A stretch of DNA of 64,000 nt from Blautia caecimuris (GTDB lineage: Bacteria; Bacillota; Clostridia; Lachnospirales; Lachnospiraceae). Numbering within the stretch: position 1 is the stretch's first letter; every line of letters begins with the position of its first letter. The stretch covers positions 32,881 to 96,880 of the forward strand of contig NZ_JANJZT010000015.1 in assembly GCF_024622975.1 (NCBI RefSeq), in the 5' to 3' direction. Both the position numbers and the translations under genes were made by a program. Positions 17,549 through 26,716 of this stretch are shown here, piece by piece. The notes beneath the pieces were generated by a model, which worked only from the letters and a program-made list of their open reading frames with translations, did not search any database and was not told the DNA's origin.

Positions 17549-18109
17549 CTAAAATCCAATTATCAAAATCAAGATGGTTCCCACTGAAAAAAACGGCGCC
17601 AGCGGAATGGAATCCTTCATGGTCAGTTTTTTTCGCAAAAGCTGCACGATACTGAATATTGCAGACAAGCTGAGACACACCACCAGATTAAACCAGATCA
17701 GGGAGCCTCCCAGATACCAGCCGATCACAGCCGCAAGCTTTACATCTCCCATTCCAATGCTCTTTCTTGACAAAAACCAGGCTGCCAGAAAAATCACCAG
17801 ACCAAGACCAAGGCCGCCAAATGCAGATTTCAGACATTCCTTCCACCATGTGGGCTCTGCTCCGATCTCGCCGATCAGAAGCATGGCTCTTGCCACAAGC
17901 ATCATAATCAGAAGCTGATTGGGAATCAGTGTTCTTTTTGAATCTATAAATCCCAGAACAACAAGAAAGGCAGACAGGATCAGATATCTCACAGTTTTCA
18001 GCCAGTGATATCCGTAAAATGTAAACAGAAACGCCTCTGTTACCACCAGTACCGCAATGATCACAGGCACATATTTTTTCTCTTTTAACAGTTCTTTTAA
18101 ATACTTCAT
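17549..18109 (-). CDS. A24-family prepilin peptidase (TadV/CpaA type)
   Basis: A 186-residue polytopic protein. The two catalytic Asp motifs of A24 aspartic peptidases are present: GFIDSKRTLIPN in the first third and SIGMGDVKLAA in the second. Five or six hydrophobic helices surround them. It lacks the N-terminal methylase domain of PilD, as expected for TadV. It removes the leader of the Flp and TadE-type subunits encoded upstream. Start ATG 18109 follows GGAGAG. Confidence 0.92.
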   Translation of the reverse strand: MKYLKELLKEKKYVPVIIAVLVVTEAFLFTFYGYHWLKTVRYLILSAFLVVLGFIDSKRTLIPNQLLIMMLVARAMLLIGEIGAEPTWWKECLKSAFGGLGLGLVIFLAAWFLSRKSIGMGDVKLAAVIGWYLGGSLIWFNLVVCLSLSAIFSIVQLLRKKLTMKDSIPLAPFFSVGTILILIIGF

Positions 18110-18121
18110 AAGACTCTCCTT

Positions 18122-18832
18122 TTACGCTCCTGACCAGACTCTGGTAGACGCGCACACACGGTAATGTCTGGGCGGCAGATCAAAAAAAGGAAAACTGCTT
18201 TTTATATCGTAATCCACCACAATTTTCACCTCACTGGAGCCTTCCCTGCACCAGGAGCTGTTATCATATCTGAGATTTGAAACTCCAAGGCTTTCCAGAT
18301 ATGCATCCGTATCTGTGGTTCCCGAGGCAACGGAAAGCTGCTGAAGCACGCAGGATTTTCCCACTGTCCCAACCATATAGGAGGACAGTGCATCCCAGCT
18401 CTGAGATTTTACAGAGCTGAGCACTCCGTTAATAAATTCCTTTGGACTGGACACATAGCCCTCTATATTGTCATATATGTCTTTTCCTGCATTTCCCATG
18501 CCAACCGTATCATCCACAGTTCCCTGTCCGGATGCAAGCTTCTGTGCTGCGTCATCGATCAGAGACAGATTTTCCTGAATTTCTTTCAGGCTGCTGCCAA
18601 AACCGGCCGCCTCCTGTCCTGTTCCCTGATATGCGTTCAGAATACCTGTTTTTTCCAGAATATAGCTGTACTGGGCAACCTCCCTGGCAGCCTGATCTGC
18701 CGCATACTGTATCAGAAGCTGCGCTCTTGCAAAAGAAACCAGACTGTAAATACTCATAAATGCAAACAAAAATATGGGAATAAAAAGCGTTGCCTCTACG
18801 GTTATGGAACCTTTTTGTCTTTCCTTTTTCAT
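18122..18832 (-). CDS. TadE-like pseudopilin (second copy)
   Basis: A 236-residue protein. Its N-terminus KKERQKGSITVEATLFIPIF has the TadE pattern: a Gly followed by a hydrophobic helix with Glu near the start. AQLLIQYAADQAAREVAQYS follows. Residues 60-236 are an extracellular beta-rich domain with three or four Cys residues that may form disulfides. It is processed by a prepilin peptidase in characterised systems, which is the next gene here. Gap of 12 bases to both neighbours. Confidence 0.85.
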   Translation of the reverse strand: MKKERQKGSITVEATLFIPIFLFAFMSIYSLVSFARAQLLIQYAADQAAREVAQYSYILEKTGILNAYQGTGQEAAGFGSSLKEIQENLSLIDDAAQKLASGQGTVDDTVGMGNAGKDIYDNIEGYVSSPKEFINGVLSSVKSQSWDALSSYMVGTVGKSCVLQQLSVASGTTDTDAYLESLGVSNLRYDNSSWCREGSSEVKIVVDYDIKSSFPFFDLPPRHYRVCASTRVWSGA

Positions 18833-18844
18833 CTTCCTCTCCTG

Positions 18845-21394
18845 TTAATACGCCAGAACACTTCTGTATTTGATCCGCCTTTTTCCATTGTCCGTACTTG
18901 CTGACTGTCCCAGAAACTCCGGCACCTTTGGCAAAAACGTAGTGGATGCATCCACCTCTGCCTTTAATGTCACCATGGTATATTTACTGCTCAGTTCCTC
19001 TCTGATATTCAGCTGAATGCAGTCCCCTGCACGGGCAACCATCTTGTTTTTTCCTGAATCGTCCATCATGGAGATCAGAAGAAACAGCTTCATGTAATCC
19101 TTATAAGTAAACCTGATACGGCAGACATCTTCATCCGGCCAGACAAGAACTGCATTGATGTTTTTGTCCGTACTTGTCAGACTGGCTGTGTCCTGTGCCG
19201 CCAGGGTAATTGCGCTGCAGCAGAGATAGCCGTATTTGATGATCGGGTACAGCCATGCCTGCCCGGAAGCGCTGCTGACTGCGCCGGCAATGGCATTTGC
19301 AGCAGCATTTGTCTCTTTATCCATAAAAACATACAGCATATCAATGGCAAGCCGGGCTGCATAAAGGCTGGAATAGGCAATGGATTTATTTGTTGCAGTG
19401 GAAGCATTTCCATAAAGAATGTATTCAATCTCACCATTTATGATCACATGGTCCTCCAAAAGTGATCTTCCGCTGAGGGATTTATCTTCGGGAACTGTTG
19501 TCATGCAGTTAAACATTTCTGATATGTATTCCATCAGATACGCCTGCTCCAGCACGTTGCCTGCAAGGCTGTCCAGACAGGCTGCGAGACTGTCCAGCCA
19601 TCCCATATTTTCTTTTGCCGCATCCACCGCCGCATTATCGTCTGAAGTATCTGTATTGGGGTTCTGATCTGTATTCCCGCTGGCGTTTACCTTTGCCAGA
19701 CCGCTGGGGAATCTGTCAGGAAATCCCTCTGCATCCTTTTTCAGATTTCTTTCGTTCTCTACAGCGTTAAGGATTTTATCTTTTGCTTCATTGGCAACCT
19801 TTTCCTTCTCTTTTGCTTCTTTCTGATGTTCTTTTCGCTGTTTCCCCTCCTCAGATGTATCGGCTGACTCATCCTTCATATTTTCAAGTGAACTCTGATA
19901 AAATAAGCCTGCCTGAGGATTCTGTAATCCGGAAGTCTCAGGAACTCCCACATCTCCCAGAATATTATGGTTTGTCCAGAATCCCTGGATTGCCTCCGAC
20001 GCCGGATTCAGCTCCAGCCATGTTCCTTCATTCTCACTGACCTGCTGTTTTTTCAATGTCTCAGGTATTGTTTTTAACTTTTTTATATTTTCTTTATATG
20101 CCTTTGCAGCTTCTGTGTTTGCTTCAAGCAGAGCAATCTGGTTCTCCAGCTGCTCCTCATTGATTTGTATCTTTTCTCCTTCCTCATCTTCGCCTGGACT
20201 TTCCCCTGCATTTATAAGCGATGTACGGGCATCGTCATATAATGCTCTTTTCTTTTTTACATCCTTCCATTTATCCCTGACCTTTTTCAGCTGCTTTACC
20301 GCCTCATTTCCTGCGCTGATAATCGTATCTGCATTCTTTTCCAGACTTTTAATACCATCCTGATATTCTTTTGCAGCCTGGTCATGGCTTCGATTCATCA
20401 CAGCAATATTGTTTTTTATATTTTTGGAAATGTTGTTATAGGCATTGATCTGCTCTGAGGAAAAGCCATTCTCCTCCGTAATGATCTTTCCTGTCTGCGG
20501 CTGAAGCTCAAGAGCCTTTATCCAGCTGTCCAAAGCCAGAAGTGTTATCATCTTTCTGTAGGTATCTTCCGGAAATGCGGAAGCGCCTTCTGTCAAAACA
20601 GCAGAATCATCCAGATAATTTCCTATCATTTCATAAGAGATTTCATTGGGCGTATCCGGCGGAAAATTTGCAGTAATCTCTTCATTCAGATACATCTGCA
20701 GAGATTTTGCCGCCAGCCAGAACACAGACTTCTGCTGATATGCTGCCACCATCCCCGCAGGGTCAGAATTCTGAATCTGTCCAATAGAAGCAGCCTGTGT
20801 ATCAATGGACTCTTTTGCCTTTTTCATTGGATCACTGAGTTCAGACGCCGCCTGTCCGTAATCTGTTTTTGTGTCCACATATGTTTTCTGTTTCGTTACA
20901 TTTTTAAAAGGCAGTTTTTTTAATTTTTCTATAATATCGTCAGCAATATAAACAGGACCGCGAAATTTCATATATTCCACGATCTGCTGGCGCAGAACAT
21001 TCACGTCTGCAAGGGAAGAGGACGATACCCCTTTTGCCTCAAAGCCATTCTCTGCAAGGGAAACCTGAATCACAGAGCTGAGATCATCACTGTCTGCATG
21101 CTTCAGGTACCTGGCGCTGATTGATTCACAGAACATTTTCTTCAGGGCTTCCTGCTCCTGGGGCGAACCGGGATCCTTTGCCATAGCGGTCAGTCCATAA
21201 GAATCCTTCAGCATTTTATCATACTGTGCAAGAGCTGCATTCATAGCCAGATCACCGGCTCCTGAAACAACTGTCTTTGACGCAAAAAGGCGGGAAGCAT
21301 CCACAATAATCCCACTGAACAATAATACCGGTACCAGGATCAGGGTTAAAAACACACAGATCGACCCTCCCTGTTTTCCGCAGAATAACCGCAT
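18845..21394 (-). CDS. Large TadG-like pilus-associated protein
   Basis: An 849-residue protein. The N-terminus GKQGGSICVFLTLILVPVLL is a pseudopilin-like membrane segment, followed by IVDASRLFASKTVVSGAGDL, the pattern of TadG/Flp-associated proteins. Residues 180-560 are rich in charged heptads, probably a long coiled coil. The C-terminal 250 residues are more globular, with a hydrophobic stretch near 690-740. TadG proteins normally carry a von Willebrand domain; I do not see a MIDAS motif. Similar large proteins accompany Tad loci in Lachnospiraceae. Located between two TadE genes. Confidence 0.75.
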   Translation of the reverse strand: MRLFCGKQGGSICVFLTLILVPVLLFSGIIVDASRLFASKTVVSGAGDLAMNAALAQYDKMLKDSYGLTAMAKDPGSPQEQEALKKMFCESISARYLKHADSDDLSSVIQVSLAENGFEAKGVSSSSLADVNVLRQQIVEYMKFRGPVYIADDIIEKLKKLPFKNVTKQKTYVDTKTDYGQAASELSDPMKKAKESIDTQAASIGQIQNSDPAGMVAAYQQKSVFWLAAKSLQMYLNEEITANFPPDTPNEISYEMIGNYLDDSAVLTEGASAFPEDTYRKMITLLALDSWIKALELQPQTGKIITEENGFSSEQINAYNNISKNIKNNIAVMNRSHDQAAKEYQDGIKSLEKNADTIISAGNEAVKQLKKVRDKWKDVKKKRALYDDARTSLINAGESPGEDEEGEKIQINEEQLENQIALLEANTEAAKAYKENIKKLKTIPETLKKQQVSENEGTWLELNPASEAIQGFWTNHNILGDVGVPETSGLQNPQAGLFYQSSLENMKDESADTSEEGKQRKEHQKEAKEKEKVANEAKDKILNAVENERNLKKDAEGFPDRFPSGLAKVNASGNTDQNPNTDTSDDNAAVDAAKENMGWLDSLAACLDSLAGNVLEQAYLMEYISEMFNCMTTVPEDKSLSGRSLLEDHVIINGEIEYILYGNASTATNKSIAYSSLYAARLAIDMLYVFMDKETNAAANAIAGAVSSASGQAWLYPIIKYGYLCCSAITLAAQDTASLTSTDKNINAVLVWPDEDVCRIRFTYKDYMKLFLLISMMDDSGKNKMVARAGDCIQLNIREELSSKYTMVTLKAEVDASTTFLPKVPEFLGQSASTDNGKRRIKYRSVLAY

Positions 21395-21418
21395 CTGCTT
21401 CCCTCCTCCTTCTGTTTC

Positions 21419-22111
21419 CTAAAATAAAATATTACTTACCTCGTCAAAGGCCTGACTGAACTTCTCAGCCTGCCCTTCCATTCCCAGCTTTTCTAAAAGA
21501 AAGCTGCCCATATCCCAGGCAAGATCAATGTTCCGGACAAAATCCGTAGTATTCATTACCGGCTGGTAGGCTGCCGCGTAAATCGTAATGTCATCTCTGA
21601 CTCCCACAAACCGCAGGATTCCCGGCGTGGGAATCACATAGCGCAGCTCTGCCCGCACTGATTTACTGAGAAATGAATTTTCCATCCCTACATAGGCTTC
21701 TGTTTTTCCCATGGAAAACAAAGCGCTGTGCTTTTTCAGCGCTTCCTGATAAGCGGCAGCCCTCTGCTTTGCTTCACTATCCAGCCCCCAGCGATAAATG
21801 TTGGAGGCGGAGCCTTTATAGGAGCTGTAATAATTTTTTACCTGTGATTCAGTGGGGCCATCCTCCCAGTCAAAATCCACTCTTGTATTTTCCATAGGCT
21901 TATCCGGGGAAAACTGGTCATACCCCGGATAAGCAGTCTCTCTGGCAAGCTCCATGGCTGCTCTCTCTACCTGAAAGAAAAAATAACTTTCCTGCATTTT
22001 AAACAGTCCAAAATAAATCACTGCCATCACAACGGCAATGGTAATAGGAAAATAAATGGCGGCTTCCACCATAATAGCCCCACGCTGGGTGTTATTGTCC
22101 TTTTTTTTCAT
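21419..22111 (-). CDS. TadE-like pseudopilin (first copy)
   Basis: A 230-residue protein with QRGAIMVEAAIYFPITIAVV, the TadE signature: Gly, then a hydrophobic helix with an early Glu. An extracellular domain follows, beginning QVERAAMELARETAYPGYDQ. It differs from the 18122 copy outside the first 50 residues, so the two are probably distinct minor subunits. It lies directly after the Flp pilin gene (10-base gap), the usual order in Tad loci. Confidence 0.87.
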   Translation of the reverse strand: MKKKDNNTQRGAIMVEAAIYFPITIAVVMAVIYFGLFKMQESYFFFQVERAAMELARETAYPGYDQFSPDKPMENTRVDFDWEDGPTESQVKNYYSSYKGSASNIYRWGLDSEAKQRAAAYQEALKKHSALFSMGKTEAYVGMENSFLSKSVRAELRYVIPTPGILRFVGVRDDITIYAAAYQPVMNTTDFVRNIDLAWDMGSFLLEKLGMEGQAEKFSQAFDEVSNILF

Positions 22112-22121
22112 TATTTAAAAA

Positions 22122-22349
22122 TCAGAGGCCTGATTCACTCTCTACAAAGCTATCTGCCTGTCCCATTACTTTATCCAGTAACTCTGAAATCTTATCCTTA
22201 AAAACAACTGCCAATGCAATCACAACCACAATAATCAGAATAATCGCCACGATCTCTGCCGCGCCTTTTTCCTCTGTCTTAAAATCCTCCCAGAAATTAT
22301 GAATACGGTTTTTTGCTCCGATCCACAGCATATCCATTTTTCTCATCAT
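22122..22349 (-). CDS. flp: Flp-type major pilin
   Basis: A 75-residue protein with a positively charged 30-residue leader (KTEEKG), then a hydrophobic stretch AAEIVAIILIIVVVIALAVV and a short acidic tail. Cleavage is expected after the Gly. Glu is the third residue after it, whereas many Flp pilins have it at the fifth. AAGGAGG lies nine bases ahead of the first of two ATG codons. A stem-loop precedes the gene. The only protein of pilin size in the operon, so it is the likely main subunit. Confidence 0.9.
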   Translation of the reverse strand: MMRKMDMLWIGAKNRIHNFWEDFKTEEKGAAEIVAIILIIVVVIALAVVFKDKISELLDKVMGQADSFVESESGL

Positions 22350-22383
22350 CTCTTATTTCCTCCTTATGTCTGTGTACTCATTT

Positions 22384-22412
22384 ATAATAAACCGGTCTTA
22401 GCCGTTTATTAT
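22384..22412 (-). promoter_or_regulatory. Stem-loop between tadC and flp
   Basis: ATAATAAAC pairs with GTTTATTAT, extended by GG/CC with one bulged G. The hairpin spans the tadC stop codon and ends 34 bases before the flp start. There is no T run, so it is more likely an mRNA-processing or 5'-stabilising hairpin than a terminator. Confidence 0.6.
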
Positions 22413-23275
22413 CCCATCTGCTGAAATACCGGAACCAGGATCATGATCAGGATTCCTATAAAAATCAGCATCATAGGAAGAAGAAGTCTGGAATTGGCTT
22501 TTTCTCCCTTTTGTTTTACTTCATTTTTCTTTACCTCCCACATTTCATCGGAAAGGTCTTTCAGAAAATAGGCAAGCTCCTCATTTCCTTTTTTCAGGTT
22601 CTGGATGACCAGAGAGGCAAACTTCCTGATCTCCTTTACATTGCAGCGTTCTGCAAAATTCCGGTAAGCGTCTGTTTCCATGATGCCGTTTTCGATTTCC
22701 ATGCTGGTGTTCTGCATTTCCTGATAGAGAGCTCTGTCTCCTGTAACAGACACCCGCTTCCAAGCATCCCGAAGTACCATTCCGGAATTTACCAGAAGCG
22801 TCAGCTTTGACAACACCTGAGGAAGGTCAAGCACCAGCTCCTGTCTGCGGGCTGTCAGCTTATCCTGTAAAGACAAATCCAGATAGGCGATTGCCAGTCC
22901 TCCCAGTAATAATCCCAGAAGCAACGCCTCCACGCTGGCAGCAAGCACAGCCAGAAGACAGACAAATATCAAAATGGTAAATATATAAGTGCTTTTTGCT
23001 CCCAGCAGAATAAAATAATAATATTCTGCATACTGTTTGCCTTTGATCTCAGAGATCTCCTTGATCTTTGCCTGGGCTCTCCGGCTTTTTGTGCTGATGT
23101 GGAGAATCTCCATAACAGAAAATCCCACACAGAACAGATCGCTCATCTGAAATTCTCTGGCAAAAGCGCTGTTTGTATACTGTCTGTATTTTTTCCCTTT
23201 TGCTGCTGCCAGAAACAGCCAGATCAAAGCAAAGGGTGTGGTGACAGCCAGCAGTATCAACTGAAATAATTCCAC
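22409..23275 (-). CDS. tadC: Tad pilus inner-membrane platform protein TadC
   Basis: A 288-residue type II secretion F-domain protein. N-terminal helix, a cytoplasmic segment (about 35-95), two central helices (FTILIFVCLLAVLAASVEAL), then the conserved cytoplasmic domain (LVLDLPQVLSKLTLLVNSGM). It ends in a final helix LLPMMLIFIGILIMILVPVF. Together with TadB it forms the platform on which the ATPase acts. TadB is encoded 11 bases upstream. Confidence 0.88.
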   Translation of the reverse strand: MELFQLILLAVTTPFALIWLFLAAAKGKKYRQYTNSAFAREFQMSDLFCVGFSVMEILHISTKSRRAQAKIKEISEIKGKQYAEYYYFILLGAKSTYIFTILIFVCLLAVLAASVEALLLGLLLGGLAIAYLDLSLQDKLTARRQELVLDLPQVLSKLTLLVNSGMVLRDAWKRVSVTGDRALYQEMQNTSMEIENGIMETDAYRNFAERCNVKEIRKFASLVIQNLKKGNEELAYFLKDLSDEMWEVKKNEVKQKGEKANSRLLLPMMLIFIGILIMILVPVFQQMG

Positions 23276-23286
23276 GTTCTCTTCTC

Positions 23287-24183
23287 CTATATCCGAATAT
23301 CAACAATTTTTCTTCCCATATAATAGGCTCCTCCAAACAGGGCAAGAGCTGTCAGCTTGATCACCACATTGACAGGAGTGTTCTGCACAATGGACATATC
23401 GCCCATTCCACCAAGCATCAGCATCAGAACAACCGGCATCAGAATCATAATGTTCAGGTCGTTTTTGTTTGCAGTGAGAAGGGTTCGTATTTCCATTTCT
23501 GTCTCAATTTTTTCATTGATGATCTGTCTTGTCTCTCCCACGACCTTTTTCAGATTTCCTCCGTACCGGTTTGTCACCTCAAAAATAGTGGCAAAGCTTT
23601 CAATATCGTCCAGATGACTTCTCAGGGCAAAATTTGACAGCATATCGTCAATATTCTGTCCATTATACAAACCGCTGACCATGAGCTTCAGCTCATGTAC
23701 AATATCTGCTTTTTCTCCATATATGGAAATCAGATCCGCACACGCGTCCTGAAAAGCGCCCTGTGTATTTTTGCCTGCTGAATAGGAGGCGGATAAGGAT
23801 TCCATCATATCCCGGAACTGAAACAGAAGATTCTGCATTCGTTTTTCCTTCAGGTAATTTCTGTATTTTGCGATTCCCGGAACAGCCAGAAGCCCTCCTG
23901 CAATAACAGAAAACAGAATACTCCTGAAAAATACCATGCAGACAAAAAATCCTGTTCCAAATCCCATCAGGGCCCCCAGACCTTTTTCCACAAAGTTCAT
24001 CCGGTACACGTAATAATCATCTGCATGTCCGAAAAGCGCCTTTTCCGGCACATATTTTTTTCTGTGTTTTTTATTTTTTGCTCTTGCCTCTTTTATATGT
24101 TTTTCTTTTGCCTGTCCTGTCTTTTTCATTTTTACAGGCTTTTCTTTTATTGCTTTCTCTTTTTTTACCTTTTCTTTTTTCAT
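23287..24183 (-). CDS. tadB: Tad pilus inner-membrane platform protein TadB
   Basis: A 298-residue type II secretion F-domain protein. The first 50 residues are almost pure Lys/Glu (KKEKVKKEKAIKEKPVKMKK), an unusual basic tail. Helices follow at about 75-110, then the conserved cytoplasmic domain (FQFRDMMESLSASYSAGKNT, LDDIESFATIFEVTNRYGGN). Two C-terminal helices contain NIMILMPVVLMLMLGG. The gap to the ATPase gene is 8 bases. Confidence 0.88.
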   Translation of the reverse strand: MKKEKVKKEKAIKEKPVKMKKTGQAKEKHIKEARAKNKKHRKKYVPEKALFGHADDYYVYRMNFVEKGLGALMGFGTGFFVCMVFFRSILFSVIAGGLLAVPGIAKYRNYLKEKRMQNLLFQFRDMMESLSASYSAGKNTQGAFQDACADLISIYGEKADIVHELKLMVSGLYNGQNIDDMLSNFALRSHLDDIESFATIFEVTNRYGGNLKKVVGETRQIINEKIETEMEIRTLLTANKNDLNIMILMPVVLMLMLGGMGDMSIVQNTPVNVVIKLTALALFGGAYYMGRKIVDIRI

Positions 24184-24191
24184 GGCTTCCC

Positions 24192-25436
24192 CTATATTCT
24201 GCTGCTGACTCCCTGAAGTCTCAGTTTATAGTCATTTCTCAGAGGATTTCCGGTTCTTACCAGATGCCCCTCTACTTTTTCCAGTGTGCTTCCCTCTGTT
24301 TCTTTAAAAACAAACAGAGGATTCAGCTGAATCTCCCCGTTTTCATATCCAAGGACTTCTGTGATCTCCATGGTGCGTCTGGATTTATCTCTCAGCCTGG
24401 ATAAGTGGATGATAATATCCAACGCAGAGGAAATCTGCTGACGGATAGCCGGAAGAGGCAGTCCGTCGTTGCCCTGAAGCACCATTGTTTCCAGTCGGCT
24501 TAACATATCCCGGGTGGAGTTGGCATGGCCGGTAGAAAGAGAACCGTCATGTCCGGTATTCATAGCCTGCAGCATATCAAGTGCCTCTGCTCCGCGTACC
24601 TCTCCCACTACGATCCTTTCGGGGCGCATACGAAGAGCAGAGCGGATCAGATCGCGAATGGAAATTTCTCCTCTGCCTGATGTATTTGCATTTCTTGTTT
24701 CCAGGCTTACCAGATTCTCTATGTTTTTGATCTGAAGCTCTGCCGAATCTTCAATGGTGATAATACGTTCATCCCTTGGAATAAAATTGGATAAAGCGTT
24801 CAGAAACGTTGTTTTTCCCGAACCGGTACCCCCGCTGATAAAAATGTTATATTTTGCCCGGACCAGCTTTTCCAGAAAGGCCGCCGCCTCTCTGGTGAGC
24901 GAGCCGTATTTTAACAGCATTTCCACTGTCATAGGCGTTTTTGAAAACTTTCGTATGGTAACAATGGGACCTGACAGGGAAACCGGAGGAAGCACCACAT
25001 TAACACGGGAGCCGTCGGGAAGTCTGGTATCCACAATAGGATTGGCCTGGTTCACTTCCTTCCCTGCCTTTCCCACGATTTTCTGGATAATATCCTCCAG
25101 CTGCCGCTCATTATCAAATTTCTTGTTCAGACGATACAGCCGTCCTGCATGTTCCACAAAAATATGATCCGGACCGTTGATCATCACTTCGGTAATGCTG
25201 TCGTCTGCCAGGATCTCATCCAGGATCCCAAGCCCCCGAATGGAACTGAATACCAGCCGCACTACCCGTGATCTTTCCTGTGGTGACAGACTGACCTTTC
25301 CAAGCTTGTGATCCGCCACGTCAGCAATTCTCCGCATGAGCTGTTCATCTGACGCGCGGCTTAAAAGCATGGCGTCTGCCAAAAGGAAACGTTTGATCTC
25401 AAGCACAAGACGGCTTATCATTTCCTCTGAAAGCAT
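24192..25436 (-). CDS. tadA: Tad pilus assembly ATPase (CpaF/TadA family)
   Basis: A 414-residue secretion ATPase. N-terminal domain about 1-180 with the CpaF-type LGILDEILADDSITEVMING. Walker A GGTGSGKT at 202-209, Asp box ITIEDSAEL, Walker B MRPERIVVGEVRG, His box TGHDGSLSTGHANS. It powers Flp assembly and perhaps retraction. GAGGTGAG precedes ATG 25436. No TadZ/CpaE localisation ATPase is encoded next to it, and no RcpA secretin, the latter as expected in a monoderm. Confidence 0.93.
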   Translation of the reverse strand: MLSEEMISRLVLEIKRFLLADAMLLSRASDEQLMRRIADVADHKLGKVSLSPQERSRVVRLVFSSIRGLGILDEILADDSITEVMINGPDHIFVEHAGRLYRLNKKFDNERQLEDIIQKIVGKAGKEVNQANPIVDTRLPDGSRVNVVLPPVSLSGPIVTIRKFSKTPMTVEMLLKYGSLTREAAAFLEKLVRAKYNIFISGGTGSGKTTFLNALSNFIPRDERIITIEDSAELQIKNIENLVSLETRNANTSGRGEISIRDLIRSALRMRPERIVVGEVRGAEALDMLQAMNTGHDGSLSTGHANSTRDMLSRLETMVLQGNDGLPLPAIRQQISSALDIIIHLSRLRDKSRRTMEITEVLGYENGEIQLNPLFVFKETEGSTLEKVEGHLVRTGNPLRNDYKLRLQGVSSRI

Positions 25437-25473
25437 ACTCTCACCTCATATATTTTATTTTTTCGACTTCTGT

Positions 25474-26595
25474 TTACTCTGCGTAAACAGTAACCTCTGA
25501 GATACAGGTATCCTCCCAGCTTGTGCCCGGATACACATCTTTCAGCTCCAGACGCATACTGTCTGCATTTACAGAAGGAGACACCTCCACCCATTCGACT
25601 TTCCGTTCCCCTGTAAAGGTAACCTGACCGGAATAATCTCCAAAAACAAGGTTCACTGTCTTCGGCTTTGCATTTCCATAATAATATTTGTCGTTTTTCC
25701 AGTTTCCCAGTTTAAAGGCAATGTATTTTACTTTGTGAATACCATCAAAGCTGAAACTTACTGATTCATTGATTCCATAGCCTGCCACGCCCTCCTGCCA
25801 ACTTGTATCATCTTTTTTGTCAAAAAGCAGCATGGCATTGTTGTTTGTTTTTGTCTGCGAGATGGTGGAGGTGGCATTTGCAGAAATAACAGAAACCTCT
25901 TTTAACAAGGAAACATCCGGTGTTCCCTCATAAAGCACTGCTGAGGCAGTAGCCTCCTCTGATACACTGGCCGGAGCCGGTTCCGGGTGATTTTCTGCTG
26001 CCTGCTGTTCTGTGTTCTGAATTTTTTCACTGCCCTGGTCCGGGGAAAGCTTTTCCTCACCGGAGGCTGGCGCTGCCTCCTGTGCGGAATCCTGCGTTTT
26101 TTTATCTGTATTTGCAGCTCCCCCTATTTTAATCTCCACGTTTTCTGTCTCTGAACTCTCGTCCGTTTTTGTTTCTTCATTTTTTTCTGTTATTTCTATA
26201 GAATTACTTTCCTGATCCTCTGTTTCTTCTGATTCTCCTGAACCCTCAGAGGTTTCTTTCATGGCTGTTTTAACGGGATTTACTACCACATCATCCTTTG
26301 GAGCGCTGTCGGGTTTTAATAGATACCAGATCAGACCTCCTGTTACAAGTATGATTGCAATTGTCACCGCAATGCTGACAATCCATGTGGTCTTATTTCC
26401 GCCTTTCCCTCCCTGAGATGGCTGATTGTCCGGAACGAACGGCGCCTCCCACTCAAAAATATCCTGCTCTCTTTCTTGATTAATATTATCCTCTTCATTC
26501 CCTTTTGGGATATTTTCCGACCCTACAGGTGAACCGCAATTTGGGCAGAATCTGGCATTATCTTCAAGTTTTGTTCCACATTTTTCACAATACAT
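25474..26595 (-). CDS. Zinc-ribbon, single-pass protein with C-terminal NADase-type/discoidin-like glycan-binding domain (paralogue 2)
   Basis: A 373-residue protein with the same length and order of parts as the product of 5533-6654. Zinc ribbon MYCEKCGTKLEDNARFCPNC, transmembrane helix near 80-100 (TTWIVSIAVTIAIILVTGGL), a Glu/Ser/Thr/Gln-rich linker (105-230), and the C-terminal domain with ANATSTISQTK, MLLFDKKDDTSWQEG, FKLGNWKNDKYYYG and a closing DTCISEVTVYAE. The ATG at 26595 matches the paralogue start; an earlier in-frame ATG has no ribosome site. It is 37 bases ahead of tadA, at the head of the pilus operon, and carries the shared 27-bp box upstream. Possibly an adhesin or a sensor at the pilus base. 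Confidence 0.82.
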   Translation of the reverse strand: MYCEKCGTKLEDNARFCPNCGSPVGSENIPKGNEEDNINQEREQDIFEWEAPFVPDNQPSQGGKGGNKTTWIVSIAVTIAIILVTGGLIWYLLKPDSAPKDDVVVNPVKTAMKETSEGSGESEETEDQESNSIEITEKNEETKTDESSETENVEIKIGGAANTDKKTQDSAQEAAPASGEEKLSPDQGSEKIQNTEQQAAENHPEPAPASVSEEATASAVLYEGTPDVSLLKEVSVISANATSTISQTKTNNNAMLLFDKKDDTSWQEGVAGYGINESVSFSFDGIHKVKYIAFKLGNWKNDKYYYGNAKPKTVNLVFGDYSGQVTFTGERKVEWVEVSPSVNADSMRLELKDVYPGTSWEDTCISEVTVYAE

Positions 26596-26716
26596 GTTTC
26601 TCTTTCCCTGCTTTCCTGTACCAAATATTTCATTTTCCATATTTAAAACAAAATGATATGGAAAACAATTTTGGGCGCTGCTTCTCTGTTATCTTTTTAC
26701 AATATTCAATTTGTTT

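Noticed and set aside
26596..26640. Fifteen-codon N-terminal extension of the 25474-26595 protein
   Set aside because: No ribosome site ahead of ATG 26640, and the 373-residue paralogue begins at the zinc ribbon.
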